A stretch of DNA of 64,000 nt from assembly GCF_023008405.1 (NCBI RefSeq), contig NZ_CP095376.1, positions 1,326,001-1,390,000 on the forward strand, in the 5' to 3' direction. Made by a program: the position numbers and the translations under genes. The notes beneath the pieces are model-generated. The model did not search any database, was not told the DNA's origin, and saw only the letters and a list, made by a program, of their open reading frames with translations. This document shows, piece after piece, positions 1-8,056 of this stretch. The first letter of the stretch is position 1; every line of letters begins with the position of its first letter. Source of the stretch: Amycolatopsis sp. FBCC-B4732. GTDB taxonomy: Bacteria > Actinomycetota > Actinomycetes > Mycobacteriales > Pseudonocardiaceae.

Positions 1-131
1 TGCGTGGGCACCGGCGCGGGTGCCGCGGGCCGCGTGATCCAGAAGACCGCGCCGGCGGCCAGGACCACGACGACGGCGGCGAGCGCGGTGAGGCGGGCTC
101 CGCGGGTGCGCGGGAGCGGGATTCGGGGCAC
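1..131 (-). CDS. N-terminal fragment of a membrane-anchored or exported protein
   Basis: Reading leftwards from a GTG, the first 43 codons give a short basic stretch (PRIPLPRTRGARLT) followed by a hydrophobic segment (ALAAVVVVLAAGAVFWI) and a proline/alanine-rich linker. This is the usual start of a single-pass membrane protein or uncleaved signal anchor, and the gene runs off the left edge. No obvious Shine-Dalgarno lies upstream, so the exact start is uncertain. It is divergent from the TerC gene. Nothing in the visible part identifies the enzyme or family. Confidence 0.55.
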   Translation of the reverse strand, partial: MPRIPLPRTRGARLTALAAVVVVLAAGAVFWITRPAAPAPVPT

Positions 132-277
132 GAAGAGAAACTATTCGAGGTTTGCTGAGAGTGCTCCGCGTGGTTCACAGCGATCACACGCCAGGAGACC
201 ACCTGGTGGACTGAAGTGACCGAAATTACAGGACCAACCCGGTGACGTGCGGCGTTCCGGCTGGCGTTCGGGTGGGG

Positions 278-402
278 GTAACCGGCAGACTGGAACGGCT
301 GTGAGGGGAGTATTCCTTCGCGGCGGTGTCGTCAGCACGGTGGCCCTGCGCCCCCGGCACCGTCGGCCGGTGTTTTCACCGGCGGGAGAGACCTCCGGTT
401 AG
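278..402 (+). promoter_or_regulatory. yybP-ykoY (Mn2+) riboswitch leader of the TerC gene
   Basis: The leader contains the two hallmark segments of the yybP-ykoY riboswitch: GGGGAGTA at 305-312 and GAGACCT at 388-394, with a GTCGTCAGCACGG element between them and pairing potential between the flanks (AACCGG at 280 with CCGGTT at 395). This riboswitch senses Mn2+ and typically precedes TerC/Alx-type membrane genes, which is exactly the downstream gene. The Shine-Dalgarno lies about 25 bases after it, so control could be by terminator or by RBS access. The assignment rests on motif recognition by eye, without covariance scoring. Confidence 0.75.
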
Positions 403-436
403 TTGCTCATGCGCACTATCCGGAGGTTCTGGTTCC

Positions 437-1399
437 ATGACTGTCCCCCTGTGGCTGTGGATCGCCACGATCGGTGGCCTGCTCGCGCTCATCGCGCTCG
501 ACCTGGTCATCGTCGATCGCAAGCCGCACGAAGTGACCACGGGGGAAGCCGCTCGCTGGGTCATCTTCTACGTCTCGTGCGCCGTGCTCTTCGGTGCGGG
601 CGTGTGGATCTTCGCCGGGCACGACCCGGGCGTCGAGTTCTTCACCGGGTACATCACCGAGTACTCGCTGAGCGTCGACAACCTGTTCATCTTCATGATC
701 ATCATGGCGTCGTTCAAGGTGCCCGCCATCCACCAGCACCGCGTGCTGCTGGTCGGCATCCTGCTCGCGCTGGGCTTCCGCAGCATCTTCATCGCCATCG
801 GCGCCGCGCTCATCGAGCAGTTCGTCTGGGTCTTCTTCCTCTTCGGCGCGGTGCTGGTCTGGACCGCGGTCAGCATGCTGCGCGGCAAGGGCGAGGACGA
901 GGAGTACCACGAGAACGCCGTCACCCGGCAGGTCCGCAAGATCGCGCCGGTGACCGACGACTACCACGGCCACCACTACACGGTGAAGCTCAACGGCAAG
1001 CGGATGATCACGCCGATGCTGCTGGTGATCGTGGCGATCGGCTCCGCGGACCTGCTGTTCGCGGTCGATTCGATCCCGGCGATCTTCGGCATCACCCAGG
1101 AGGCGTTCCTCGTCTTCACCGCCAACGCGTTCGCGCTGATGGGGCTGCGGCAGCTGTACTTCCTGCTCGGCGGCCTGGTGACGAAGCTGGTCTACCTGAC
1201 CTACGGCCTCGCGGTGATCCTCGCGTTCATCGGCGCGAAGCTGTTCCTGCACGCCCTGCACGAGTACCACGTCGTGCCGGACTGGCTGGACATCAACAAC
1301 TGGATCTCCCTCGGCGTCATCATCGTGGTGCTGACGGTGACCACGGTGGCCAGCCTGGCCAAGGCCCGGCGCGACGAGCGCAAACAGGTCGCCGCCTAA
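437..1399 (+). CDS. TerC/Alx family membrane protein (probable Mn2+ exporter)
   Basis: A 320-residue integral membrane protein with about nine hydrophobic segments. It carries the TerC signatures: acidic intramembrane motifs YSLSVDNLFIF (about residue 76) and ADLLFAVDSIPA (about 204), separated by a charged loop. TerC/Alx/MntP-like proteins export manganese, and the riboswitch in the leader supports that role. The ATG is chosen because GGAGG lies 10 bases upstream and the protein then starts at the first membrane segment; the longer upstream reading would run through the riboswitch. It appears to be monocistronic. Confidence 0.93.
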   Translation: MTVPLWLWIATIGGLLALIALDLVIVDRKPHEVTTGEAARWVIFYVSCAVLFGAGVWIFAGHDPGVEFFTGYITEYSLSVDNLFIFMIIMASFKVPAIHQHRVLLVGILLALGFRSIFIAIGAALIEQFVWVFFLFGAVLVWTAVSMLRGKGEDEEYHENAVTRQVRKIAPVTDDYHGHHYTVKLNGKRMITPMLLVIVAIGSADLLFAVDSIPAIFGITQEAFLVFTANAFALMGLRQLYFLLGGLVTKLVYLTYGLAVILAFIGAKLFLHALHEYHVVPDWLDINNWISLGVIIVVLTVTTVASLAKARRDERKQVAA

Positions 1400-1439
1400 G
1401 TCGTTCGCAGCGCTAAAGATTTCCGGTACGGTCGGGGGC

Positions 1440-3380
1440 GTGCGCCCTGCCGACATCGAAGACCTCGTCGTCCCCGGCCGTCCCGCCCTGCGCGGAAACC
1501 TGCTGCTCACCGCGCTGAGTCAGCCCGACCTGAAGGCGAACGCCGCCCGCGGCGAGCTGCGGCGGGTGTCGCTCGACGGCGGCGAGTCCGCGTGGACGCA
1601 CGGGCCGCGCGACTCCGCCCCGGCGATTTCGCCGGACGGGCGCTGGGTGGCCTTCCTCCGCGCGGGGGAGGGCAAGGGCGCCGACGGCAGCCCGCAGCTG
1701 CACGTGATGCCGTCCGACGGCGGGGAGGCGCGGCGGCTGACGTCGCTGCACCTCGGGGCCGGTGAGCCGGTGTGGGCACCGGACTCGCGGCGGATCGCGT
1801 TCACCGCGCGCGTGCCCGACGCCGGCCGCTACGGGACCGAGGACGCCGACGGCGAGACCCCGGAGCCGGCCGCCGAAGCCCCGCGCCGGATCACGCGCAT
1901 GGACTACCGGCTCGACGACGTCGGCTTCGTGCGCGATCGCCCGCAGCGGCTGTTCGTCGTCGACGCGGCCGGGCCCGCCGAGGCGCCCGAGCCGCTGACC
2001 GGCGCCGGGTTCGACGCGAGCAACCCGGTCTGGACGCCCGACGGCACGCGCGTCGTCTTCATCGCGCCGCCGGAGTGGGGTGCGGAGGAGACCGACTTCC
2101 GCGACGTCTACGCGATCTCCGCCGAGGGTGGCGAGCCCGAGGTCCTCGTGCGCGCCGACGGCTACTCCGAGCGCCCGGCGTTCGGCCCGGACGGCACGTT
2201 GTTCTACTTCGGACAGTCCTTTGCGGAGCACCGCGAAGCCGGGATGACCGGACTCTACGCGGCGAAGCCCGAGTTCGGCGCCGGCCCGGTGAAGGCCCGC
2301 CGGCTCACCGACATCGAGACGGTGGACTGCGAATCGTCGGCGGGAGCCCCCGCCCCGCGCGGTGCCGACGTGCTCGTGGCCGTCCGCAACCGCGGCGCGG
2401 TAGAGCTGCGCGCGGTCGCCGTCGACGCCGTCGACGCGCCGCTGGCCGACCTGCCGGTGGTCTACGCCGACCGGACGGCGCTGCGGTCGTTCGCGCTCGA
2501 CGGTTCGGTGCTGGCCGCGGTGATCGCGACGCCGTCGACCTCGGGTGAGGTCGTGCTCCTCGGCGACGGCGGGCCTCGGGTGCTGACCGACTACTCGAAG
2601 CCGTTGCGGGACAAGGGCATCCGGCCGATGATCGAGCTGGAGACGACCGCGCCGGACGGCTACCCGGTGCACGGCTGGCTGGTGCTGCCCGAAGGCGAGG
2701 GCCCGCACCCGGTGCTGCGCGTGGTGCACGGCGGCCCCTTCACCCAGCAGGAGTGGGCGGTGTTCGACGAGGCCCAGGTGTACGCGGCGGCGGGCTACGC
2801 CGTGGTCGTCGGCAACCCCCGCGGTTCGGCGGGCTACGGCCAGACCCACGGCCACGCGATCACCCACGGCTTCGGCACGGTCGACGTCGACGACGTCCTG
2901 GCCCTGCTCGACAAGGCGCTGGAGCGCCCGGATCTGGACGCCTCCCGCGTCGGCGTGATGGGCGGGTCGTACGGCGGTTTCATGACGAGCTGGCTGGCCG
3001 CCCACCACGGCGAGCGCTTCAAGGCGGCGTGGAGCGAGCGCGCGGTCAACGCGTGGGACTCGATGGTCGGCAGTTCCGACATCGGCTACTTCTTCGTCGA
3101 CGCGTACATCGGGTCCGATCCCGAGGTGCAGCGCGACCGGTCGCCGCTTTCGCACGCGGCGAAGATCGAGATCCCGTTCGCGGTGGTGCATTCGGAGCAC
3201 GACTGGCGCTGCCCGCTGGAGCAGGCGGAACGGATGTTCGTGGCGCTGCGGCGCGCGGGCGCCCCGGCCGAAATGCTGCTGTTCCCGGGCGAAGGCCACG
3301 AGCTGACCCGGTCGGGCCGTCCGCGGCACCGGGTGCAGCGCTTCGAAGCGGTCCTGGAGTGGTGGGCCCGGCACCTGTAG
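1440..3380 (+). CDS. S9 family (prolyl oligopeptidase-type) serine peptidase
   Basis: A 646-residue protein with an N-terminal beta-propeller (TolB/WD-like repeats, residues about 10-350, for example WAPDSRRIAFTAR) and a C-terminal alpha/beta-hydrolase domain. The catalytic triad can be placed at Ser510 in GGSYGG, Asp588 in HSEHDWRCP and His620 in GEGHE. This is the acylaminoacyl-peptidase/DPP-like architecture, which trims small peptides. There is no signal peptide, so it is probably cytoplasmic. It starts with GTG. The last base of its TAG stop is the first base of the next gene, so the two are translationally coupled. Confidence 0.93.
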   Translation: MRPADIEDLVVPGRPALRGNLLLTALSQPDLKANAARGELRRVSLDGGESAWTHGPRDSAPAISPDGRWVAFLRAGEGKGADGSPQLHVMPSDGGEARRLTSLHLGAGEPVWAPDSRRIAFTARVPDAGRYGTEDADGETPEPAAEAPRRITRMDYRLDDVGFVRDRPQRLFVVDAAGPAEAPEPLTGAGFDASNPVWTPDGTRVVFIAPPEWGAEETDFRDVYAISAEGGEPEVLVRADGYSERPAFGPDGTLFYFGQSFAEHREAGMTGLYAAKPEFGAGPVKARRLTDIETVDCESSAGAPAPRGADVLVAVRNRGAVELRAVAVDAVDAPLADLPVVYADRTALRSFALDGSVLAAVIATPSTSGEVVLLGDGGPRVLTDYSKPLRDKGIRPMIELETTAPDGYPVHGWLVLPEGEGPHPVLRVVHGGPFTQQEWAVFDEAQVYAAAGYAVVVGNPRGSAGYGQTHGHAITHGFGTVDVDDVLALLDKALERPDLDASRVGVMGGSYGGFMTSWLAAHHGERFKAAWSERAVNAWDSMVGSSDIGYFFVDAYIGSDPEVQRDRSPLSHAAKIEIPFAVVHSEHDWRCPLEQAERMFVALRRAGAPAEMLLFPGEGHELTRSGRPRHRVQRFEAVLEWWARHL

Positions 3381-4012
3381 TGCGCGGCCTGGTCTGCTTC
3401 GACGTCGACGGCACCCTCGTGCCCGGCACGACTTCGTGCGCGTGGGTGGCCGCGGTGCTCGGGCACGAGGCCGAGCTCCGCGCGGCCGAAGCGGCGTACG
3501 ACGCGGGCCGGATGAGCAACCAGGAGGCGTCGGTGATCGACGCCCGCGGCTGGGCGGGGCACACCGAAGCCGAGGTCCTGGCTCGGCTCGAAACGCTGCC
3601 GCTGGTCGCCGGGATCGGCGAGACGGTGGCGTGGTGCCACGACCACGACCTCCGCCCGATCCTCACCACGCTCGCGTGGGCGCCGGTGGGCCGGATGCTG
3701 GCCCGGCGGTTCGGGTTCGACGCGTACTGCGGCCCGGTGCCCGAAGCGGTCGGCGGCCGCTACACCGGCGAGGTCGCCGAGCACCTGGACGAGTACGGCA
3801 AGCGGGACTTCGCGCTGGCCCAGGGCTTCGCGCCGGAGCTGTGCGCCGCCGTCGGGGACAGCCGGTCCGACCTGCCGCTGTTCGCCGCCGCCGGGCTGAG
3901 CATCGCCTTCAACGCGGCACCCGCGGCCCGGGCCGTCGCGACCCACGCCGTGGACTCCGGCGACCTGCGGGCGGTCGTGCCGCTGCTGGAGCGTCAGTTC
4001 AGCAGCGTGTAG
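3380..4012 (+). CDS. HAD-IB family hydrolase (phosphoserine phosphatase-like)
   Basis: A 210-residue haloacid-dehalogenase phosphatase. Motif I is FDVDGTLVPG near the N-terminus (the first Asp is the nucleophile). Motif II is the Thr-containing ILTTLA at about 92. Motif III is the lysine of YGKRDFAL, and motif IV is VGDSRSDLPLF at about 160. This pattern is the IB subgroup (SerB-like), but the substrate cannot be told from sequence. The GTG start overlaps the preceding peptidase stop by one base. Its 3' end overlaps the convergent RES toxin gene by 19 bases. Confidence 0.88.
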   Translation: MRGLVCFDVDGTLVPGTTSCAWVAAVLGHEAELRAAEAAYDAGRMSNQEASVIDARGWAGHTEAEVLARLETLPLVAGIGETVAWCHDHDLRPILTTLAWAPVGRMLARRFGFDAYCGPVPEAVGGRYTGEVAEHLDEYGKRDFALAQGFAPELCAAVGDSRSDLPLFAAAGLSIAFNAAPAARAVATHAVDSGDLRAVVPLLERQFSSV

Positions 4013-4650
4013 TTCAGCTCTTCGCAGACCCGGCCCAGCGGGACGTCGAGACCCGGGTGGTCCAGCGGGAGCAGCACGTCCGGCGCGATCGGCAGGGCCG
4101 CGCCCGCCGGCGGGTCCCACAGGCAGATCGCCGGGTCGCCCGAGTCCATCGAGGAGCGGTACCAGAGGCCGTCGAGGTCGCTGAACGCGCCGCGGATCGC
4201 GCGGGCCCACGCCTGCGTGAGCTTCTTCGGGCCGCTCGAGATCTCCTGGGAGGCGCCCACCCGCGTGGGCCAGAGGCCGGTCAGGTCGAGCAGGCGCAGC
4301 GTGCGCGTCGGGCGGACGACGACCAGGCGGGGGCCGCGCGTGCGGCGGTCCACCGTCGAGCTGGTCTGGAAGACCTCGGCGATCGACGTGCGGACCGTGA
4401 GGCCGAAGTAGAGGACGCCGTTCGCGGGGTCGGTGACCGGCGCGCCGCCGCGGCCGGGCGGCTGCTGGTCGAACCGGCCGTGCGGGAGCGGGCCGGTGTA
4501 GCGGAACGAATTCCACTGCTGGGGGTGGTTGCCGTGCGCCGTGAAGATCCGCACCAGCCTGGTCGCGGGCTGGACCGTCACCACGTCGTCGGCGCGGTTC
4601 AGCTGCCGGACCAGGACGGATCGGGCGGGCGGCAGCGGTAGCCGGGCCAT
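3994..4650 (-). CDS. RES-domain toxin (NAD+-degrading type)
   Basis: A 218-residue RES-family protein. The characteristic residues are present: the arginine of LVRIFTAHGNHPQQWNSFRY, the glutamate of TSIAEVFQ and the serine of LWYRSSMDSG. RES toxins such as mycobacterial MbcT consume NAD+ and are held inactive by an Xre/DUF2384-like partner. The gene lies 51 bases downstream of a DNA-binding antitoxin candidate on the same strand, as expected for a type II toxin-antitoxin pair. It is somewhat long for the family, with about 35 residues before the first conserved arginine. Confidence 0.85.
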   Translation of the reverse strand: MARLPLPPARSVLVRQLNRADDVVTVQPATRLVRIFTAHGNHPQQWNSFRYTGPLPHGRFDQQPPGRGGAPVTDPANGVLYFGLTVRTSIAEVFQTSSTVDRRTRGPRLVVVRPTRTLRLLDLTGLWPTRVGASQEISSGPKKLTQAWARAIRGAFSDLDGLWYRSSMDSGDPAICLWDPPAGAALPIAPDVLLPLDHPGLDVPLGRVCEELNYTLLN

Positions 4651-4701
4651 GGGTCGGGGGTGGTCCGTCCTTGTCGGTGATCTTGCTCGGGGAGGTCCAG
4701 C

Positions 4702-5283
4702 CTAGAGTGGCGAGCCGAGCGTGGCGATGAGGCGGGCGACGTGGTCCGGATCACCCCCGGACAGGAGCCACTGGCGAGGGGTCGCCGCGTGGTCGTTGAT
4801 CACCAGGTCGGGTTGCGGTGTGCTCATGAAGGCGGCGACGACGAGCGCGGGCTGGTCCTCGGGCAGCGCCTTCAGCACGACCTCGAGGCCGGGGAGCACA
4901 CCGGAGCCGGCGAACTGCCAGGCCGGGAGCTTCCAGCCGCCGTCCTTCCAGCCGGTCAGCCTGCCTTCCTTGAGGCGGTGCCGGATCCGGCTGTCGTCGA
5001 CGCCGAGGGCCCTCGCGGCCTCGTTGACGCTCATCGCCCCTTCGGCGAGCACGGCGTGGGCGGCGACGGTGCGGGCCCGGAAGTCCGGTTCGTCCTCCCG
5101 CCGCGGCGAAAGGTCGAGGCCGACGTCGGCGAGCGCCGCGCGCTGGTCGGCCGAGAAGTAGTGCGAGGGATCCGGATTCGGCGGGGAGAGTCTGCGCGCC
5201 GCGTCTTCGACGAGCGTCAGGAACTCGTTCGCGTCGACCTTCAGGCCCGCCTTGGCGAGGATGTTCTCCAGCGCTACAGACAT
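4702..5283 (-). CDS. Putative antitoxin / HTH DNA-binding partner of the RES toxin
   Basis: A 193-residue protein. An N-terminal helical region (residues 1-75) is followed by an excisionase/MerR-like helix-turn-helix (SVNEAARALGVDDSRIRHRL, about 84-103) that runs into a short wing (TGWKDGGWKLPAWQF). A C-terminal region containing GLEVVLKALPEDQPALVVAA and WLLSGGDPDHVARLI resembles the toxin-binding part of MbcA/Xre-type RES antitoxins. Upstream position in a two-gene operon fits autoregulation by the complex. The family assignment relies on context plus HTH recognition. Confidence 0.75.
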   Translation of the reverse strand: MSVALENILAKAGLKVDANEFLTLVEDAARRLSPPNPDPSHYFSADQRAALADVGLDLSPRREDEPDFRARTVAAHAVLAEGAMSVNEAARALGVDDSRIRHRLKEGRLTGWKDGGWKLPAWQFAGSGVLPGLEVVLKALPEDQPALVVAAFMSTPQPDLVINDHAATPRQWLLSGGDPDHVARLIATLGSPL

Positions 5284-5384
5284 GGGGTTCAGCCTAACCC
5301 GAAACAGCGCGCGTGTGCGGGTTCGTGCGGTTTCTTGCCCTGTCTGTGGGTGAATTCACCAGAGATCGACACTTACCGCACATC

Positions 5385-5400
5385 ACTCAACACGTTGAGT
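5385..5400. promoter_or_regulatory. Inverted repeat upstream of the RES toxin-antitoxin operon
   Basis: ACTCAAC-AC-GTTGAGT is a perfect 7-base inverted repeat with a two-base spacer, in an AT-richer stretch about 100 bases upstream of the antitoxin start. It could be the operator for the autoregulating antitoxin complex. Nearby on the plus strand TTGACA (5458) and TACGTT (5482) are 18 bases apart and look like a sigma-70 promoter, but no gene follows in that direction. Confidence 0.4.
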
Positions 5401-5570
5401 AGGCAACTTCCGGCTAGTCTGACCGCATCGGGCGAGCTTGTCCAGACCCGTGACGTCTTGACACTCCGGGCCCCGCGGTCCTACGTTCCCTGTCAGTAAA
5501 CGATTTCCGCTCCGTGCTCACAGGATCCGGCGGATTCCGCGCCGGTCATGGGGGACACAGGGGGTGGGGC

Positions 5571-5609
5571 GTGCCTGGGGGGCCCGGCACGAGCCGGCCC
5601 CCCGGGCAC
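5571..5609 (-). terminator. GC-rich hairpin terminator downstream of the LacI gene
   Basis: GTGCCTGGGGGGCCCGGC pairs almost completely with GCCGGCCCCCCGGGCAC across an ACGA loop (one bulge, one mismatch). It lies 30 bases past the LacI-family stop codon. There is no U-tract, as is usual for actinobacterial hairpin terminators. Confidence 0.6.
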
Positions 5610-5638
5610 GTCGCTCTCCGGTGTTCGTGTACCGCCGG

Positions 5639-6616
5639 TCAGCGGCGGGAGCTCTTCCGTTCGATCAGCCGGGCTTCGAGCGTCGTCGTGGTCGCTTCGC
5701 GGCCGCTGTCGGCGATCCGGGCCAGCAGGAGCTGCGCGGCCACCCGCCCGACCTCGTACGCCGGCTGCGCGACGACCGTGAGCGGCGGGTCGATCAACGT
5801 CGTCCAGGGCGCGTCGTCGAACGAGACGATGCCGACGTCCAGCCCGGGCCGCAGCCCCCGCGACGAGAGGGCTTCGAGCACGCCGATCGCCATGGTGCTG
5901 TTCGCGACCAGCAGCGCGTCCGGCGGCGACGGCTCGTCGAGCAGCTCGAGCGCGGCCAGCCGGGCGCCTTCGGCGCGGTACTCCGCCCGCCGGGACAGGA
6001 CGTTCGTTTCGCCGACGACGTCGCCGTACCCGGCCAGGCGGTCGTCGGCCGTGCGGACCCCGGCGGGGCCGGTCAGGCACCCGACGCGCCGGTACCCGCC
6101 GGCGAGCAGGTGCCGGGTGGCCTCGGCGGCGGCGTGCCGGGTGTCGACGAGCACCTGGTCACCCGCGTCGGCGGGCAGCGGCCGGTCCACCGCGACCAGC
6201 GGAGTCCCTTGGCGGCGCAGGCCTTCGACGTTCGTCGACCGCCCGGTGGGGGACAGCACCACCCCGGCGACGCGCTCCTGCAGCGCGACCTCGATGTAGC
6301 GCCGTTCCTTGTCTTCGTTTTCGTCTGAGTTGCACAGCACGACCGAGTAGCCGGACCGCTGCGCGAGGTCTTCGACGCCGCGCGCGATGGCGGTGAAGAA
6401 GGGGTTCTCGACGTCGGAGATGATCAGCGCGAGGACGGCGGTCTCCTGCCGCCGCAGGTTCCGCGCCAGCCCGTTCGGGTGGTACCCGAGCTCGGCGGCC
6501 GCCGCCTGCACCCGCGCGGCCAGCGTGGGGTCCACAGTGGACTTCCCGTTGAGCGCGCGCGACACGGTCGCGGTGGAGACGCCGGCCCGCGCGGCGACGT
6601 CGCTGATGGTGGCCAC
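5639..6616 (-). CDS. LacI family transcriptional regulator
   Basis: A 325-residue regulator. The N-terminal LacI HTH is textbook (TISDVAARAGVSTATVSRAL) and is followed by the hinge helix around HPNGLARNLR. A periplasmic-binding-protein-like effector domain (residues about 62-320) begins LALIISDVENPFFTAIARG. These proteins repress sugar or nucleoside catabolic genes, but no transporter or catabolic enzyme is adjacent, so the target is unknown. Autoregulation is suggested by a GTAGTC-GTTTAC half-palindrome just upstream of its start. Confidence 0.93.
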   Translation of the reverse strand: MATISDVAARAGVSTATVSRALNGKSTVDPTLAARVQAAAAELGYHPNGLARNLRRQETAVLALIISDVENPFFTAIARGVEDLAQRSGYSVVLCNSDENEDKERRYIEVALQERVAGVVLSPTGRSTNVEGLRRQGTPLVAVDRPLPADAGDQVLVDTRHAAAEATRHLLAGGYRRVGCLTGPAGVRTADDRLAGYGDVVGETNVLSRRAEYRAEGARLAALELLDEPSPPDALLVANSTMAIGVLEALSSRGLRPGLDVGIVSFDDAPWTTLIDPPLTVVAQPAYEVGRVAAQLLLARIADSGREATTTTLEARLIERKSSRR

Positions 6617-6660
6617 ACGCCCTCCCTGATCACTCGTCGAGGGGGAGGATAGCGCTCCTG

Positions 6661-6672
6661 GTAGTCGTTTAC
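6661..6672. promoter_or_regulatory. Candidate LacI-type operator
   Basis: GTAGTCGTTTAC is a near-palindrome around a central CG, the layout of LacI-family operators, 44 bases upstream of the LacI gene start. A related sequence, GTAAACGATTTC, lies at 5496-5507, beyond the 3' end of the same gene. Two similar sites flanking the gene support recognition by this regulator, but the evidence is only by eye. Confidence 0.4.
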
Positions 6673-6741
6673 CGTCCGCTTACCTTGCCGGATGAAGCAC
6701 CACTTCCGGTTGACCGCGCGGGTTACGCCGAATGGCGCCGA

Positions 6742-7899
6742 TCACGCCCCGTGGTGTCCACAGTGGAGGTAGGCGCGCGGGGTGAGCCCGGTGAGCGCCC
6801 GGCAGTCCCGGCTCAGGTGAGCTTGATCGGAGTACCCGGCGGCGACGGCGAGCGCGGCGAGGTTCGGCACGTGCGGGGCGAGGGCGATGGCGCGCTGGAG
6901 GCGGGCGACGCGGAGGTAGGTGGCGGGCCCGTAGCCGACGGCTTGGACGAACCGGCGGCGCAGGCGCCGCTCGCCGACGGTGGCGGGCTCGGCGGAATCT
7001 TCGACAGACGCACCTCGCGGCGCAGGAGTGGTGGGGAGTGTTGGTGGGGCGACGGCTTGCGCCGCGTGGGTAGCGGGCAGTGCTGCTGGGTTGCCGGCTT
7101 GCGCCGCGCGGGTGGTGGGGAGTGCCGCTGGGTCGCCGGCTTGCGCCGAGCGGGTTGCGGGGAGTGCAGTCGGGTTACCGGTTCGCGCCATCCGCGCCTC
7201 TTGCGCTGCGCGGGTGGCGGGGAGTGCCGCTGGGTCGTCGGCTTGCGCCGAGCGGTTGGTGGGGAGTGCGATCGGGTCGCCGGCTCGCGTCATCCGCGCC
7301 TCTTGCGCCGCGCGGGTATCGGGGAGTGCCACCGCGTCGCCGGTTCGCGCCATCCACGCCTCTTGTGCCGCGCGGGTGCTGGGGAGACCCATCGCCGCGC
7401 CAGGCCGCGTCAACCGTGTGTCTCGTGCCGTGCCGGTACTGGGGCGCGCCACCGCGTCGGCGACCCGGGCCACTCCCGCTTCCAGCCGGGCCACCAGCTC
7501 CGCCACCGCCGGGTCCGCCGGGGGTGCCTCCGCCAGCCGGGACGCCACCACCGCCGCCGGTGTCACCTCGCCCGCCAGCAAGCGCTCCGCCAGCAGCTCC
7601 CCTTCCCGTCCCCAAAGGTCGCCGAGCGGTACCCGGCTGTCGCGCAGCTCGTCCGCCGCCACCCCGAGCACCGCGCCGGCCCGGCCGGGCACGAACCGCA
7701 CCCCGTGCAATTCCGCTCCCGGGTGGGTCACCGACGACCAAGCCGTCGTGTCCGGGCCCGCCACGAACACCGAGCCGTCGCCCACCACCAGGTCGAGGCA
7801 GCCGTCGGGGACGATCCGCTTCGGGCCCGCCGATACCGATCGCCACACGCAGCGCGCCACGCCTGTCAGCAGTGCCGGTGGTGGCGCCTCTTCGTACAC
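6742..7899 (-). CDS. AraC-type regulator with DUF6597-like sensor and a repeat array inside its HTH domain
   Basis: A 385-residue protein. Residues 1-125 form the N-terminal sensor domain usual for this AraC subgroup (IVPDGCLDLVVGDG). The C-terminus is an AraC HTH (GERRLRRRFVQAVGYGP, then a second HTH around LAALAVAAGYSDQAHLSRD). Between the first helix of HTH1 (GVARVADAVA, to about 151) and its recognition helix (from 308) about 155 residues are inserted, made of alternating 14- and 20-residue repeats such as ALPATRSAQAGDPA. Homologues normally have a tight turn there. I chose the GTG that begins VYEEAPP; a GTG 25 codons upstream is possible. Whether the split HTH still binds DNA is open. 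Confidence 0.8.
   Translation of the reverse strand: MYEEAPPPALLTGVARCVWRSVSAGPKRIVPDGCLDLVVGDGSVFVAGPDTTAWSSVTHPGAELHGVRFVPGRAGAVLGVAADELRDSRVPLGDLWGREGELLAERLLAGEVTPAAVVASRLAEAPPADPAVAELVARLEAGVARVADAVARPSTGTARDTRLTRPGAAMGLPSTRAAQEAWMARTGDAVALPDTRAAQEARMTRAGDPIALPTNRSAQADDPAALPATRAAQEARMARTGNPTALPATRSAQAGDPAALPTTRAAQAGNPAALPATHAAQAVAPPTLPTTPAPRGASVEDSAEPATVGERRLRRRFVQAVGYGPATYLRVARLQRAIALAPHVPNLAALAVAAGYSDQAHLSRDCRALTGLTPRAYLHCGHHGA
7021..7462. repeat. Coding tandem array of 42- and 60-bp units
   Basis: The plus-strand marker GGGGAGTG (with variants) recurs at roughly 7033, 7075, 7117, 7159, 7219, 7261, 7321, 7381 and 7441, so the spacings are 42, 42, 42, 60, 42, 60, 60 and 60. The 60-bp unit is the 42-bp unit plus an 18-bp block. 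All spacings are multiples of three, so the array stays in frame in the AraC-type gene and codes for 14- and 20-residue repeats. Copies differ by several substitutions. Confidence 0.9.
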
Positions 7900-8056
7900 A
7901 CCCCGATGATGCACCCGGGGACCGACAAAACCCGAGCCGCACCCGTTTGGGTGAAAGTTGGACATCTCGGCCACGGCGGCTAACGCGGAGTTAGGTCACG
8001 GCGAGATATAGGCGACGCACTCGACGGAAGTGCGCGCGACGAGAGAAGACCTCTCC

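Noticed and set aside
326..436. Upstream extension of the TerC reading frame
   Set aside because: It would translate through the riboswitch core and has no ribosome-binding site; GGAGG precedes the ATG at 437.
6530..6542. GTCCACAGTGGAC as a chromosome-polarity (KOPS-like) signal
   Set aside because: The motif is palindromic, so it carries no strand polarity; reported instead as an unexplained enriched motif.
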